Shown here one piece after another: positions 49,716 through 58,601 of a DNA stretch of 64,000 nucleotides (position 1 is its first letter; every line of letters begins with the position of its first letter). The DNA is from Ignavibacteriales bacterium (GTDB lineage Bacteria > Bacteroidota > Ignavibacteria > UBA10030). The notes beneath the pieces are model-generated. The model worked only from the letters and a program-made list of their open reading frames with translations. It was not told the origin of the DNA and made no database searches. The position numbers and the translations under genes were made by a program. The stretch spans positions 1 through 64,000 of the forward strand of contig JAPLFR010000016.1 of the NCBI GenBank assembly GCA_026390575.1. The letters run 5' to 3'.

Positions 49716-50171
49716 TCAATTAAAACAATCTGGTGGACACGGGGCTGCCATTTCCATAACAGCAGCACTTGTCATAGCCTGTCCTTGAGTATTCACTCCA
49801 ACAAGAACTATTGTTGGTGAACCGTCAGCATTCTTTGCAAAATAATATCGTAGGCCAATAACTCCTGGCTGCGCGAGAATTTGATCAATAGCACTGCGAG
49901 CAAAAGTACCACCCCTTGTTCCTTTTGTAACTCTGCTGGCGGCGTTAGCGCTAATGGAGAGATTAGGACTAATACTACCTTTTTGATTTGCAATCAATTG
50001 GGATGCCGTCGCCCAATCAATTTGATGGTTTGCAGTACTTAAGGCATTAACTAAAGCCTGCCCTTGATCCTGTGGTTCAGAAGCACTTTTTCCTGGACCA
50101 TTGAACGCCCAAAGCAATCCAAAACAGAGTACAACAAGAATGCTTAGAACGAGTAAACCTTTGATTTTCAT
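49716..50171 (-). CDS. small secreted protein with C-terminal Cys motif
   Basis: 151 residues, ATG preceded by AGGAGG at five-base spacing. Residues 1-23 are a signal or membrane anchor segment. The mature part is polar (SASEPQDQGQALVNAL, TKGTRGGTFARSAIDQIL, GLRYYFAKNADGSPTIVLVGVNTQGQ) and ends in AAPCPPDCFN with a CxxxC pair. The GLRYYFAKNADGSPTIVLVGVN part reads like a beta hairpin. No family recognised. It is first in a probable three-gene operon with the membrane protein and the kinase, so it could be a signal, a ligand-binding protein or a target. Confidence 0.7.
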   Translation of the reverse strand: MKIKGLLVLSILVVLCFGLLWAFNGPGKSASEPQDQGQALVNALSTANHQIDWATASQLIANQKGSISPNLSISANAASRVTKGTRGGTFARSAIDQILAQPGVIGLRYYFAKNADGSPTIVLVGVNTQGQAMTSAAVMEMAAPCPPDCFN

Positions 50172-50785
50172 AACTACCTCCTGTTATTTGTAAGAAGCGT
50201 TTGAAAAATTATTCCCGTGCACTGGCGTTTCCAGGAACGCGAGAAGGAACTATGAATAAAATGGATTGCACCTTATAAGTAGAAGGTACTGCATTTCATG
50301 TGTAAAGCAAAGTCTTCATATATGATACGCGCAACTATGAAATTGGTTTCCAGCTCAGGTACTTTTTACCTATATTTGTATGAAGTGTAATTGCTAAGTT
50401 TAATTCTTTTACTTTGCAAACCGTTCATTATCCTGCAAATTAATGTGATATTTTGCTGGTGTAAAAGATATCAGTAAAAGAACTATTTTTTAATAGGAAA
50501 TTTCCTACGTTCTTCCGGTGTGCTGGATTGTTAATTGATAAACCGGTATACCTTACGCTGGATAGCTTCTGTGCTTAGTAGTTTTTCAAGGAATGCAAGC
50601 GGTCCCAGTTCTAATCTATTGTGACTTCTGAAAAATTCGATGTTAATATCATTATGAGACACGACAAAGAATCTAATGTTTTAGCTTGAAAATAAAGTAT
50701 AGGTTCTGTACTGTGCCCAGAGTTACAGTAGACGAACAAATTTTCGGATATATTCATTAGATAGTATACCGCTCACGAAATCGTT
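50172..50785. other. 614-base AT-rich divergent intergenic region
   Basis: Lies between the secreted-protein operon (minus) and the ABC-F gene (plus). It holds a 14-base palindrome at 50494-50507 and otherwise no open frame of note, no repeat and no convincing RNA structure by eye. It is unusually long for this genome and could hide a small RNA or long leader. Confidence 0.5.
50494..50507. promoter_or_regulatory. perfect palindrome TAGGAAATTTCCTA, possible operator
   Basis: Seven-base arms, 322 bases upstream of the secreted-protein gene and 278 upstream of the ABC-F gene. Similar in form to the site at 45875. Confidence 0.3.
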
Positions 50786-52729
50786 ATGTTATCACTTGAA
50801 CATATTACTATTCAATTTGGAGAACGTTCGCTGTTTGAAGATGTGACAGCGACTATTGGTCCGCGAGACCGTATAGGACTGGTCGGTTCAAACGGCAGCG
50901 GTAAATCTACACTTTTGAAAGCAATAGTTGGTATTCAGCAAACCGATGTTGGAACTATCAATAAAGCGCAATATGTAACCGTCGGGTACCTGCCGCAAGA
51001 TGGTGTCACCGCCTTCGGCTGCACTTTGTACCAAGAATCAGAGACTGCTTTTGAAGATGTACTGCAAGTCCAACGCGAACTCGATGACGCACACCAACAA
51101 CTCACAACACTCGATCCTTCCGGCAGCGACTTTGCAGACACGCTGGAAGTATTAGGTGAACTCCAACATAAATTAGAAGACCTCGATGCCTATCGGATGA
51201 AATCCAAAATCGAACGCATTCTTATGGGACTTGGATTTTCCATACATGATTTCGAGCGCATGACGGAGGAGTTCAGCGGCGGCTGGCAGATGCGTATCGC
51301 ACTTGCGAAATTACTTTTAAAAGAACCCAATGTCCTCCTCCTTGATGAACCGACAAATCATCTCGATATTGAAACGCTCCAATGGCTGGAAGAATATCTC
51401 CACCAGTATAACGGCGCCATCATGCTTGTCTCGCACGACCGCACTTTTCTCGACAATCTTACGACGAAAACATTTTCACTCAGCCGCGGCAAATTCGAAA
51501 GCTATGCCGGCAATTACTCTTTCTATGAAACAGAGCGCGAAGTACGCAAAGAACTTTTGGTAAGCCAGCTCAAGAACCAACAGCAGCACATCAAACAAAC
51601 ACAAGAATTTATAGATCGATTCCGGTACAAGGCAACCAAGGCGCGCCAGGTACAAAGCCGGATCAAACAGTTGGAAAAGATTGATATCGTGGAAGTAGAA
51701 AGTGAAGAAGACGAAATCCATTTTCATTTTCCACCGCCACAGCAAAGCGGGCGGGTCGTGATGGAATTAAACAATATCGGCAAACACTACGGCGCCTTAG
51801 AGGTTTTCAATAACCTTGATTACAAAGTTGAACGAGGTGATCGTATCGCAATCGTCGGCGTCAACGGCGCTGGTAAATCAACACTATCGAGAATTCTTGC
51901 CGGCGTAGAATCCTACGACGCAGGCGAGCGCATTATTGGTTACAATGTCGTACCATCGTACTTCGCACAAGATCAAGCGGAGGAACTCGACCTCACCAAG
52001 GACGTACTGCAAACGGTTGAGGAATCTGCAGGAACAGAAACTCGCGCACAGCTTCGTACACTTCTTGGTTCCTTTCTTTTTCACGGCGATGATGTTTTTA
52101 AGAGCGTCTCCGTTCTTTCCGGCGGTGAGAAGAGCAGGCTTGCGTTGGCAAAAATGCTGCTGCAGCCGGCAAACTTTCTGATCATGGACGAGCCGACGAA
52201 TCATCTTGACATGAAATCAAAACGTGTGCTGCAGGAAGCTCTGTCAAAGTATGAAGGCACGTTCGCCATTGTATCGCATGACCGTGCTTTTCTCGATCCC
52301 ATCGTCAACAAGGTTTTAGAAGTGAAACCCGGTTTGCTCAGAACGTTCCTTGGCAATCTCTCCGATTATATCATAAAGAAAAAAGAGGAACGCCAACAAG
52401 CAGTTCAGAATATTGAAAAGTTAGATGCGCCTCCGTCCGACGAAACACAGACGACATGGCAAGAACAACAAAAACGCCGCAAGAGCATTGCTCGCGATGT
52501 TCGTGCTGCGAAGAAGAAGGTTGAAGAAGCTGAGGCATTAATCCATCAGCTGGAAACACGGAAAAAAGAGGTCGAAGTGTTGCTTGCAAATCCCGACTTC
52601 TATAAAAACGGCGCAGAAGCGAAATTGATTTCGGCAGAATATAAAGATGTGCAAATCCAAATCGAAAAGGCATATGCCTATTGGTCTGATTTGATTCATC
52701 AACTTGATCAAGTGGAGAAAGACGTTTGA
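50786..52729 (+). CDS. ABC-F family ribosome-associated ATPase
   Basis: 647 residues, no membrane segment. Two ABC cassettes: Walker A GLVGSNGSGKST and GVNGAGKST, signatures FSGGWQMRIALAK and LSGGEKSRLALAK, Walker B NVLLLDEPTNHLD and LIMDEPTNHLD, joined by a charged linker (P-site tRNA interaction motif region, about 235-290). A C-terminal coiled coil (about 555-645, RARRAAKKKVEEAEALIHQL-like) is Uup/YdiF-like. Such proteins act on the ribosome at the E site in translation quality control or antibiotic protection; this one cannot be assigned to a subfamily by eye. Confidence 0.9.
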   Translation: MLSLEHITIQFGERSLFEDVTATIGPRDRIGLVGSNGSGKSTLLKAIVGIQQTDVGTINKAQYVTVGYLPQDGVTAFGCTLYQESETAFEDVLQVQRELDDAHQQLTTLDPSGSDFADTLEVLGELQHKLEDLDAYRMKSKIERILMGLGFSIHDFERMTEEFSGGWQMRIALAKLLLKEPNVLLLDEPTNHLDIETLQWLEEYLHQYNGAIMLVSHDRTFLDNLTTKTFSLSRGKFESYAGNYSFYETEREVRKELLVSQLKNQQQHIKQTQEFIDRFRYKATKARQVQSRIKQLEKIDIVEVESEEDEIHFHFPPPQQSGRVVMELNNIGKHYGALEVFNNLDYKVERGDRIAIVGVNGAGKSTLSRILAGVESYDAGERIIGYNVVPSYFAQDQAEELDLTKDVLQTVEESAGTETRAQLRTLLGSFLFHGDDVFKSVSVLSGGEKSRLALAKMLLQPANFLIMDEPTNHLDMKSKRVLQEALSKYEGTFAIVSHDRAFLDPIVNKVLEVKPGLLRTFLGNLSDYIIKKKEERQQAVQNIEKLDAPPSDETQTTWQEQQKRRKSIARDVRAAKKKVEEAEALIHQLETRKKEVEVLLANPDFYKNGAEAKLISAEYKDVQIQIEKAYAYWSDLIHQLDQVEKDV

Positions 52730-52838
52730 TACTTCCCTGTGAACGAAATAAGAGAGGTGTCATACATTCGAGTTGAAACTTGACAAGGGAATTGCTAAAC
52801 TGTACTAGGTTTCTTCAATGTATTGTTAGAAGGCGTTT

Positions 52839-54284
52839 ATGCTGACTACGATTTCCTATGTTCTCGATGGCAAAATTGTTACACTCGATTTCAATTCCGC
52901 TTCACAACTCACACCAACAACAACGGTTCTCAATTATCTTCGAAGTCTGCCGAATCATAAAGGCGTAAAAGAAGGTTGTGCCGAAGGCGACTGCGGTGCT
53001 TGCACAGTTGTCATTGGAGAATTTGCTGCCGGCAGTAAAATCCATTATCGAAGCGTTGATTCATGCCTCATATTCCTGCCGATGCTGCACGGCAAACAAA
53101 TTGTAACAATCGAGAACCTGCAAAATAAAAAAGGACAATTGCACAACGTTCAATCTGCAATGGTGGAAACCGGCGGAAGCCAGTGTGGATTTTGCACGCC
53201 GGGAATTGTCATGTCGTTGTTCTCGCTCTACAAGAATCACACCATGCCAACACGAGAACAAATTGATGATGCGATCACCAGTAATTTGTGCAGATGTACC
53301 GGTTACAAACCGATCGTGGAGGCTGCTGCGCAAGCCTGCGTTCATGATGGAATCGATCATTTCACAGACGATGAACCGACAACCATTGAACTTCTCAAGT
53401 CCATTCCACACGAATCTATTTCTATAAGAACAAAGGATCAGGAATACTTCCGTCCGAACAATCTAAAAGAAGCTCTTTCACTGAAAAGTAAACATCCTGA
53501 TGCTATTATCATCTCTGGTTCAACGGATGTTGCATTACGTGTAACAAAAGGACATGAGGTCTTACCACAACTCATTGATCTCTCTGGCGTTGAAGAGTTG
53601 CAATCTATGCTGGAAACCGACGATACACTCACACTTGGCGCAGGAATGATTCTTAGCGATGTGCATCAAGCTGTAAAGAACAATTATCCTGCACTGTACG
53701 CAATTTTGTCAATCTTCGGCTCACAGCAAATCAGGAACCTCGCTACGCTTGGCGGCAATCTCGGAACAGCATCTCCTATCAGCGACACGCTGCCCGTGCT
53801 GATGGCATATATTGCAACTATCATTCTCCAAAGCACCAATGCAAAACGCGAAATCACCCTGGATGATTTCATACTTGGTTATCGGAAGACCGCTCGCAAA
53901 CCAGATGAACTGATTACAGCAGTACGCCTGCTTAAATCGCAAAATGGCACCATCATCAAATCGTATAAAATCTCCAAACGTAAAGATCTCGACATTTCTA
54001 CGGTAAGTGCAGGATGTAGATTGGAATTGAATAGTAACAAATCGGTAAAAGCAATCAAACTTATCTATGGTGGTATGGCAGATTGTGTAAAACACGCGAC
54101 TCAAACAGAACAATTCCTTGCTGGGAAATTATGGAAACGTGAAATAGTGGAAGAAGCAATGCAGTTCATTAATAACGACTTCACACCAATTTCCGATGCA
54201 CGCGGCTCTGCAGAATTTAGAACAATCGCTGCAAAAAACCTGCTCCTTAAATTCTGGGCAGATACAGTGAACAATGAGCAATGA
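52839..54284 (+). CDS. xdhA: xanthine dehydrogenase small subunit (FeS and FAD)
   Basis: 481 residues. The N-terminal plant-type [2Fe-2S] cluster is bound by C47, C52, C55 and C76; the second cluster by C116, C119, C151 and C153 (SQCGFCTPG; LCRCTGYK). The FAD domain follows with AIIISGSTDVAL and LATLGGNLGTASPISD. It pairs with the molybdenum subunit XdhB to oxidise hypoxanthine and xanthine to urate. The last codons (NNEQ then TGA at 54282-54284) fall inside the repeat that begins the four-helix-bundle cassette, so the native end may have been altered. Confidence 0.93.
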   Translation: MLTTISYVLDGKIVTLDFNSASQLTPTTTVLNYLRSLPNHKGVKEGCAEGDCGACTVVIGEFAAGSKIHYRSVDSCLIFLPMLHGKQIVTIENLQNKKGQLHNVQSAMVETGGSQCGFCTPGIVMSLFSLYKNHTMPTREQIDDAITSNLCRCTGYKPIVEAAAQACVHDGIDHFTDDEPTTIELLKSIPHESISIRTKDQEYFRPNNLKEALSLKSKHPDAIIISGSTDVALRVTKGHEVLPQLIDLSGVEELQSMLETDDTLTLGAGMILSDVHQAVKNNYPALYAILSIFGSQQIRNLATLGGNLGTASPISDTLPVLMAYIATIILQSTNAKREITLDDFILGYRKTARKPDELITAVRLLKSQNGTIIKSYKISKRKDLDISTVSAGCRLELNSNKSVKAIKLIYGGMADCVKHATQTEQFLAGKLWKREIVEEAMQFINNDFTPISDARGSAEFRTIAAKNLLLKFWADTVNNEQ

Positions 54285-54300
54285 GCAGTGACGAGTGACG
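54271..54300 (+). repeat. left inverted repeat of the four-helix-bundle cassette
   Basis: Contains AATGAGCAGTGA at 54280-54291 in a run of ATGAGCA and GTGACGA units. An exact inverted copy, TCACTGCTCATT, is at 54659-54670. Confidence 0.6.
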
Positions 54301-54301
54301 A

Positions 54302-54658
54302 ATGGCAAAAGAAAGTATTGTTCGAGAGAAAGCGTTTAAGTTTGCAGTCAGAATTGTAAAGTTATACCAATTTCTATCAATCGAAAAAAAGGAATTTGTT
54401 CTCTCGAAACAGATATTACGTAGTGGTACTTCTATTGGTGCAAATATTGAAGAAGCAGATGGTGCAATTTCAAAAAAGGAATTTTCAAATAAGATTTCCG
54501 TTGCCTACAAGGAAGCAAGAGTAACTTCCTATTGGTTGCGTTTACTGCAAGCCACTGATTTCATTGAAAAACATCTATTCGAATCTTTAGCGGCCGATTG
54601 TGACGAATTGTGCAAACTTCTCTTTGCAATCATAAGAACCGCGAGGATCAAAAATTGA
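54302..54658 (+). CDS. four-helix-bundle protein (23S rRNA intervening-sequence type)
   Basis: 118 residues. It matches the small family first found encoded in intervening sequences of 23S rRNA: FAVRIVKLYQFL, QILRSGTSIGANIEEADGAISKKEFSNKISVAYKEARVTSYWLRLL. The protein is a helix bundle of unknown role, possibly RNA-binding. It splits the xdhA-xdhB pair and is flanked by inverted repeats (54280-54291 and 54659-54670), so it looks like a small mobile cassette that landed in the operon without breaking downstream translation. It is in the same direction as xdhAB. Confidence 0.9.
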   Translation: MAKESIVREKAFKFAVRIVKLYQFLSIEKKEFVLSKQILRSGTSIGANIEEADGAISKKEFSNKISVAYKEARVTSYWLRLLQATDFIEKHLFESLAADCDELCKLLFAIIRTARIKN

Positions 54659-54688
54659 TCACTGCTCATTCATCACTGATCACTATGA
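54656..54688 (+). repeat. right inverted repeat of the four-helix-bundle cassette
   Basis: Contains TCACTGCTCATT (54659-54670) followed by CATCACTGATCACTA units, ending at the xdhB start codon. Confidence 0.6.
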
Positions 54689-56985
54689 ACATTCCGCACG
54701 AATCAGCTTCAAAGCATGTAACCGGCGAAGCGATCTATATTGATGACATTCTTGTAAGCGATCAGTTGTTAGTCGGTCGGGTAGTTTATAGTCCTCATGC
54801 ACATGCCAAGATTAAATCGTTTGATGTAAGCGAAGCAAAGAAGTCAGAGGGCGTTCATGCGGTGCTCTGTTACAAGGATATTCCCGGACACAACCAGATG
54901 GGACCGGTTGTGAGTGACGAGCTCTGCCTCGCCATTGACGAAGTGACATTCGTAGGACAAGCAATATTCCTTATTGCCGCCGAGACCGAAGCGCAGGCCC
55001 AAATTGCTGAGAAATTAATAAAAGTTGATTATGAGGTGCTTGAACCGATTCTCACAATCGAGCAAGCAATCGAGAAAAACAATCTGCTCGGCCCGCCGCG
55101 CACTATGCAGCGTGGCGATGCAGATAGTGCGCTCGTTTCGGCACCGCATGTATTAAAAGGAAAAATCAAAACTGGCGCACAGGAACATTGGTACCTTGAA
55201 TCGCAAATCAGTCTCTGTATTCCCGGTGAACATAACGAGATGAACGTCTTCAGCGGGACACAGAATCCAACCGAAACACAAATTCTTGTCGCAGAAGTGC
55301 TTGGCATCTCATTGAATGAAGTTGTTGTAGAAATCCGACGTATGGGCGGTGCTTTCGGCGGAAAAGAAACGCAGGCAAATCACGTTGCTTGTTGGACTGC
55401 GCTCCTTGCGCGGGCAACGAAACGCCCGGTAAAGATTCGTCTTTTCCGTGATGATGATATGATTATGACCGGCAAGCGCCATCGTTTTCTGACGCGCTAC
55501 GAAGTTGGATTTGATGATAACGGAAAACTGCTCGCACTGAAATTGGAACTAAACAGCGATGGCGGCGCAGCAACCGACTTATCGTTCGCAATTATGGAAC
55601 GAGCTATGCTCCACGCTGACAATGCATACTTCATTCCCAACATGACGGTTCTTGCACGTGTATGGAAAACAAATCTGCCTTCCAACACCGCATTCCGGGG
55701 ATTTGGCGGACCACAGGGAATGGCAGCGATAGAAACTATCATCGATCGTGCTGCGCGGTATCTGAAAAAAGATGCGCTTGAGATTCGCTTTGCAAATTTC
55801 TATGGCATCGAAACAAACAACATCACGCATTATGGTCAGCAGATCGAGAACAACAGGCTCTTTGTCATTTACGATCAATTAATGAAATCGTCAGAATATT
55901 ATGAGCGACGAAGCAAAGTGAATAATTTCAACGCTGCGCATGAATTCATCAAAAAAGGTCTTGCCTGCACACCGGTAAAATTTGGTATCTCGTTCACCAC
56001 AACATTTCTTAATCAAGCCGGAGCGATTGTTAATGTATATACCGACGGTACGATCCTCGTCAACCATGGCGGCACAGAAATGGGTCAAGGATTGCACACA
56101 AAGATTCAGCAAATTGCAGCGGCAGAATTTGGCGTCAGCTTGGAACGCGTGAAGGTGAGCGCCACGAACACATCTAAAGTCCCAAACACATCCGCTACAG
56201 CGGCATCTTCCGGCACGGATCTCAACGGTGCCGCAGTGAAGAATGCCATCGACATACTCAAGGCTCGCATCGCCGAGGAAATAGCAAAAGTGTTTTCAGA
56301 AAAGAACCCCGGCAATCCAACAGTACCGAATTCCATTATGTTCCAGGATGACGTTATCTTTGATTCCATTCATCCTGATCGGCGAATGAAGTTTGAAGAA
56401 GTCATGAACTTAATGCGCTTGCATCAAATAAGCCTTAGTTCCACCGGATATTACCGCACACCTGAAATCGGCTGGGATAAACAGAAAGGTTGGGGCACAC
56501 CATTCTATTATTTTTCATTCGGAATGTGCGTTTCGGAAATAGAATTAGATATTCTCACTGGGCGGCATACATTTGTACGCGTCGACATTTTACACGATGC
56601 CGGGAAATCACTTAATCCGCTCATCGACCGCGGGCAGATTGAAGGCGGTTTCATCCAGGGCGTTGGCTGGTGTACAACCGAAGAAATTAAATGGGATGAC
56701 AAAGGCAGACTCATGACGCACTCGCCAGATACATACAAAATTCCAACGGTGCAGGACATCCCAAAGGATTTTCGTGTAGAACTCTTGCAGGGCTATCCTA
56801 ATCCTGTCGCGATTCGACAAAGCAAGACGGTAGCTGAACCGCCATTGATGTACGGACTTTCAACGTGGCTCGCTATCAAAGATGCTGTTTCGGCAACTAG
56901 AAATCATGAAATCGAACCTGAGTTTTCTCTTCCAGCAACGAATGAAGTAATCCTTCTGTCGATTGAGAAGCTCAAAAGAAAATAA
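54685..56985 (+). CDS. xdhB: xanthine dehydrogenase molybdenum subunit
   Basis: About 766 residues from the ATG at 54685; the longer frame to 54610 is translated repeat plus four-helix-bundle sequence. It holds the molybdopterin cofactor and substrate site. Motifs seen are ASKHVTGEAIYIDDI at the start, RMGGAFGGKETQ, the substrate arginine loop NTAFRGFGGPQGM, MGQGLHTK, ASSGTDLNGAAV and the active-site glutamate in VAEPPLMYGLSTW (usually GEPP; here A precedes E). The set matches purine-type xanthine dehydrogenases rather than CO dehydrogenases, which carry a cysteine-bound copper. Confidence 0.92.
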   Translation: MNIPHESASKHVTGEAIYIDDILVSDQLLVGRVVYSPHAHAKIKSFDVSEAKKSEGVHAVLCYKDIPGHNQMGPVVSDELCLAIDEVTFVGQAIFLIAAETEAQAQIAEKLIKVDYEVLEPILTIEQAIEKNNLLGPPRTMQRGDADSALVSAPHVLKGKIKTGAQEHWYLESQISLCIPGEHNEMNVFSGTQNPTETQILVAEVLGISLNEVVVEIRRMGGAFGGKETQANHVACWTALLARATKRPVKIRLFRDDDMIMTGKRHRFLTRYEVGFDDNGKLLALKLELNSDGGAATDLSFAIMERAMLHADNAYFIPNMTVLARVWKTNLPSNTAFRGFGGPQGMAAIETIIDRAARYLKKDALEIRFANFYGIETNNITHYGQQIENNRLFVIYDQLMKSSEYYERRSKVNNFNAAHEFIKKGLACTPVKFGISFTTTFLNQAGAIVNVYTDGTILVNHGGTEMGQGLHTKIQQIAAAEFGVSLERVKVSATNTSKVPNTSATAASSGTDLNGAAVKNAIDILKARIAEEIAKVFSEKNPGNPTVPNSIMFQDDVIFDSIHPDRRMKFEEVMNLMRLHQISLSSTGYYRTPEIGWDKQKGWGTPFYYFSFGMCVSEIELDILTGRHTFVRVDILHDAGKSLNPLIDRGQIEGGFIQGVGWCTTEEIKWDDKGRLMTHSPDTYKIPTVQDIPKDFRVELLQGYPNPVAIRQSKTVAEPPLMYGLSTWLAIKDAVSATRNHEIEPEFSLPATNEVILLSIEKLKRK

Positions 56986-57020
56986 TCATTACCGGATAAA
57001 TGAAAGCGTATTGATAATAC

Positions 57021-58157
57021 ATGGATATTTACAAGGAACTCCTCGATTCACTTGAAACAGAAGAACAAATTATTCTGGCGACTATTGTCTCCACAAAGGG
57101 CTCGACACCATCGGCAGCGCTTTCAAAAATGATTATCAAGAATCAAGGCAAGACATCTATTGGAACTATTGGCGGCGGATGTGTTGAGGCAGATGTTTTG
57201 GGGCGGGCACAACAGAAACTTCAAACGGGGACTGTAGAGACACTGTGCTTTGAATTGCGCGAAGACGAGTATATTCAAGGATTAATCTGCGGCGGCACAA
57301 TCAATGTTTTGCTGGAGCCAATCGGTAGAGATCTCATTCCATTTTTCCGCGATCTCAAATCTATCCGTGATAATGGAAATGATTCTGTTATTGGCACGTT
57401 TCTTAACTCTGATGGTTGTGTTAAGTGTAAAACAATTCTTGCTGAAATGCGAAGCACTGAACTTTGCTTAAACAAAGAGCAAGAATCATACTGGCAAATG
57501 CTTCTGCAAAAAGCTGCGTCGCCGTTGCAAAATACATTCGTCGAAATTATTGCATCTTCTTTGAAGCATCAGGGTGTCACTCGCATTCCATTGAATGAAG
57601 GCGAACTCATTTTTGAACCTGTCCCCGGTTTGCCAAATCTTATTCTTTTCGGAGGCGGTCATGTCTCCAAGGCAATTTGCAAATCAGCGGCTTCCTGCGG
57701 ATTTCAAGTAACTGTCACCGATGATCGAGAAGCGTTTTGCAATCCTGCCCGATTTCCAGAAGCATCCAAAACCGTTGTTTCCGATTTTTCTGAAGTTTTT
57801 AACCGTATTACCATCAAACCGACAACGTATCTTGTCATTGTAACACGCGGACATCAATATGATGAAGAAGTTCTAGAAAAAGCGCTGAAAACCCCGGCAC
57901 ACTATATCGGAATGATGGGAAGTCAACGGAAAGTCTTGACGTCATATAAACGGCTTCTACAATACGGTTTTAACAGCGAAGATCTCAAGCGCGTTCAATC
58001 TCCAATTGGAATTGAGGTTGGTGCGGTTACTCCAGAAGAAATTGCAATAAGTGTCGTTGCACAACTTATTCGCGTTCGTCGTGGTTATTCAAAATCAGCC
58101 ATTGATAAATCTGAAGCGATGTATTCCTTTTTTCATAAAAACGACGTACCATCTTAA
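57021..58157 (+). CDS. xdhC: XdhC-type molybdenum cofactor insertion/maturation factor
   Basis: 378 residues. It binds molybdopterin and helps sulfurate and insert it into XdhB. The N-terminal XdhC/CoxI domain reads ATIVSTKGSTPSAALSKMII, IGGGCVEADVLGRA and GLICGGTINVLLEP; the C-terminal Rossmann domain has LILFGGGHVSKAICKSA and THYIGMMGSQRK-like (AHYIGMMGSQRK). It follows xdhB by 35 bases, completing the xdhABC operon. Confidence 0.93.
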   Translation: MDIYKELLDSLETEEQIILATIVSTKGSTPSAALSKMIIKNQGKTSIGTIGGGCVEADVLGRAQQKLQTGTVETLCFELREDEYIQGLICGGTINVLLEPIGRDLIPFFRDLKSIRDNGNDSVIGTFLNSDGCVKCKTILAEMRSTELCLNKEQESYWQMLLQKAASPLQNTFVEIIASSLKHQGVTRIPLNEGELIFEPVPGLPNLILFGGGHVSKAICKSAASCGFQVTVTDDREAFCNPARFPEASKTVVSDFSEVFNRITIKPTTYLVIVTRGHQYDEEVLEKALKTPAHYIGMMGSQRKVLTSYKRLLQYGFNSEDLKRVQSPIGIEVGAVTPEEIAISVVAQLIRVRRGYSKSAIDKSEAMYSFFHKNDVPS

Positions 58158-58202
58158 GAGTACCTAAAATAATTCAAATCACATGATAAAAGAAAATAAT
58201 TC

Positions 58203-58601
58203 ATGGATGCGACTGCACCAAAACGAAAAGTATTAATTATCGATGACGATCCTTCACTTCGACGTCTCGTGCAGGTTCTTTTTGAACGTGACGGGTTTGA
58301 TGTATCCCTTGCGAGCGAAGGCAGTGAAGGAGTCCAACTGGCATTGATGAATCCTCCACATATCATCATTCTCGACATTATGATGGAAGGACTTCATGGA
58401 TTTGAAGTATGCAAGATGCTTCGCGCTAATTCAAGTATGCGACGTACTGCCATTATTATCATATCGGGGAAATCGTACAAACCGGATATCGATAAGGCTA
58501 TGGAACTCGGTGCTGATGCGTATGTTGTAAAACCTTTTTCACCCAAAGAGCTTCTTCAAATTGCCATCGAACATATGAATAAACGAGCAAGTCAACTATG
58601 A
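58203..58601 (+). CDS. single-domain response regulator
   Basis: 132 residues, one receiver domain and no output. KVLIIDDDPSLRRLV, phospho-acceptor in IIILDIMMEG, and lysine in VVKPFSPKELL are intact. The stop overlaps the next gene by four bases (ATGA), and it follows xdhC by 45 bases, so it may belong to the same operon. Such CheY-like proteins pass phosphate to other proteins; the kinase is not identified. Confidence 0.88.
   Translation: MDATAPKRKVLIIDDDPSLRRLVQVLFERDGFDVSLASEGSEGVQLALMNPPHIIILDIMMEGLHGFEVCKMLRANSSMRRTAIIIISGKSYKPDIDKAMELGADAYVVKPFSPKELLQIAIEHMNKRASQL

Noticed and set aside
54610-54684. Longer N-terminus for xdhB
   Set aside because: The extra residues come from the end of the four-helix-bundle gene and the flanking repeat, not from XdhB.
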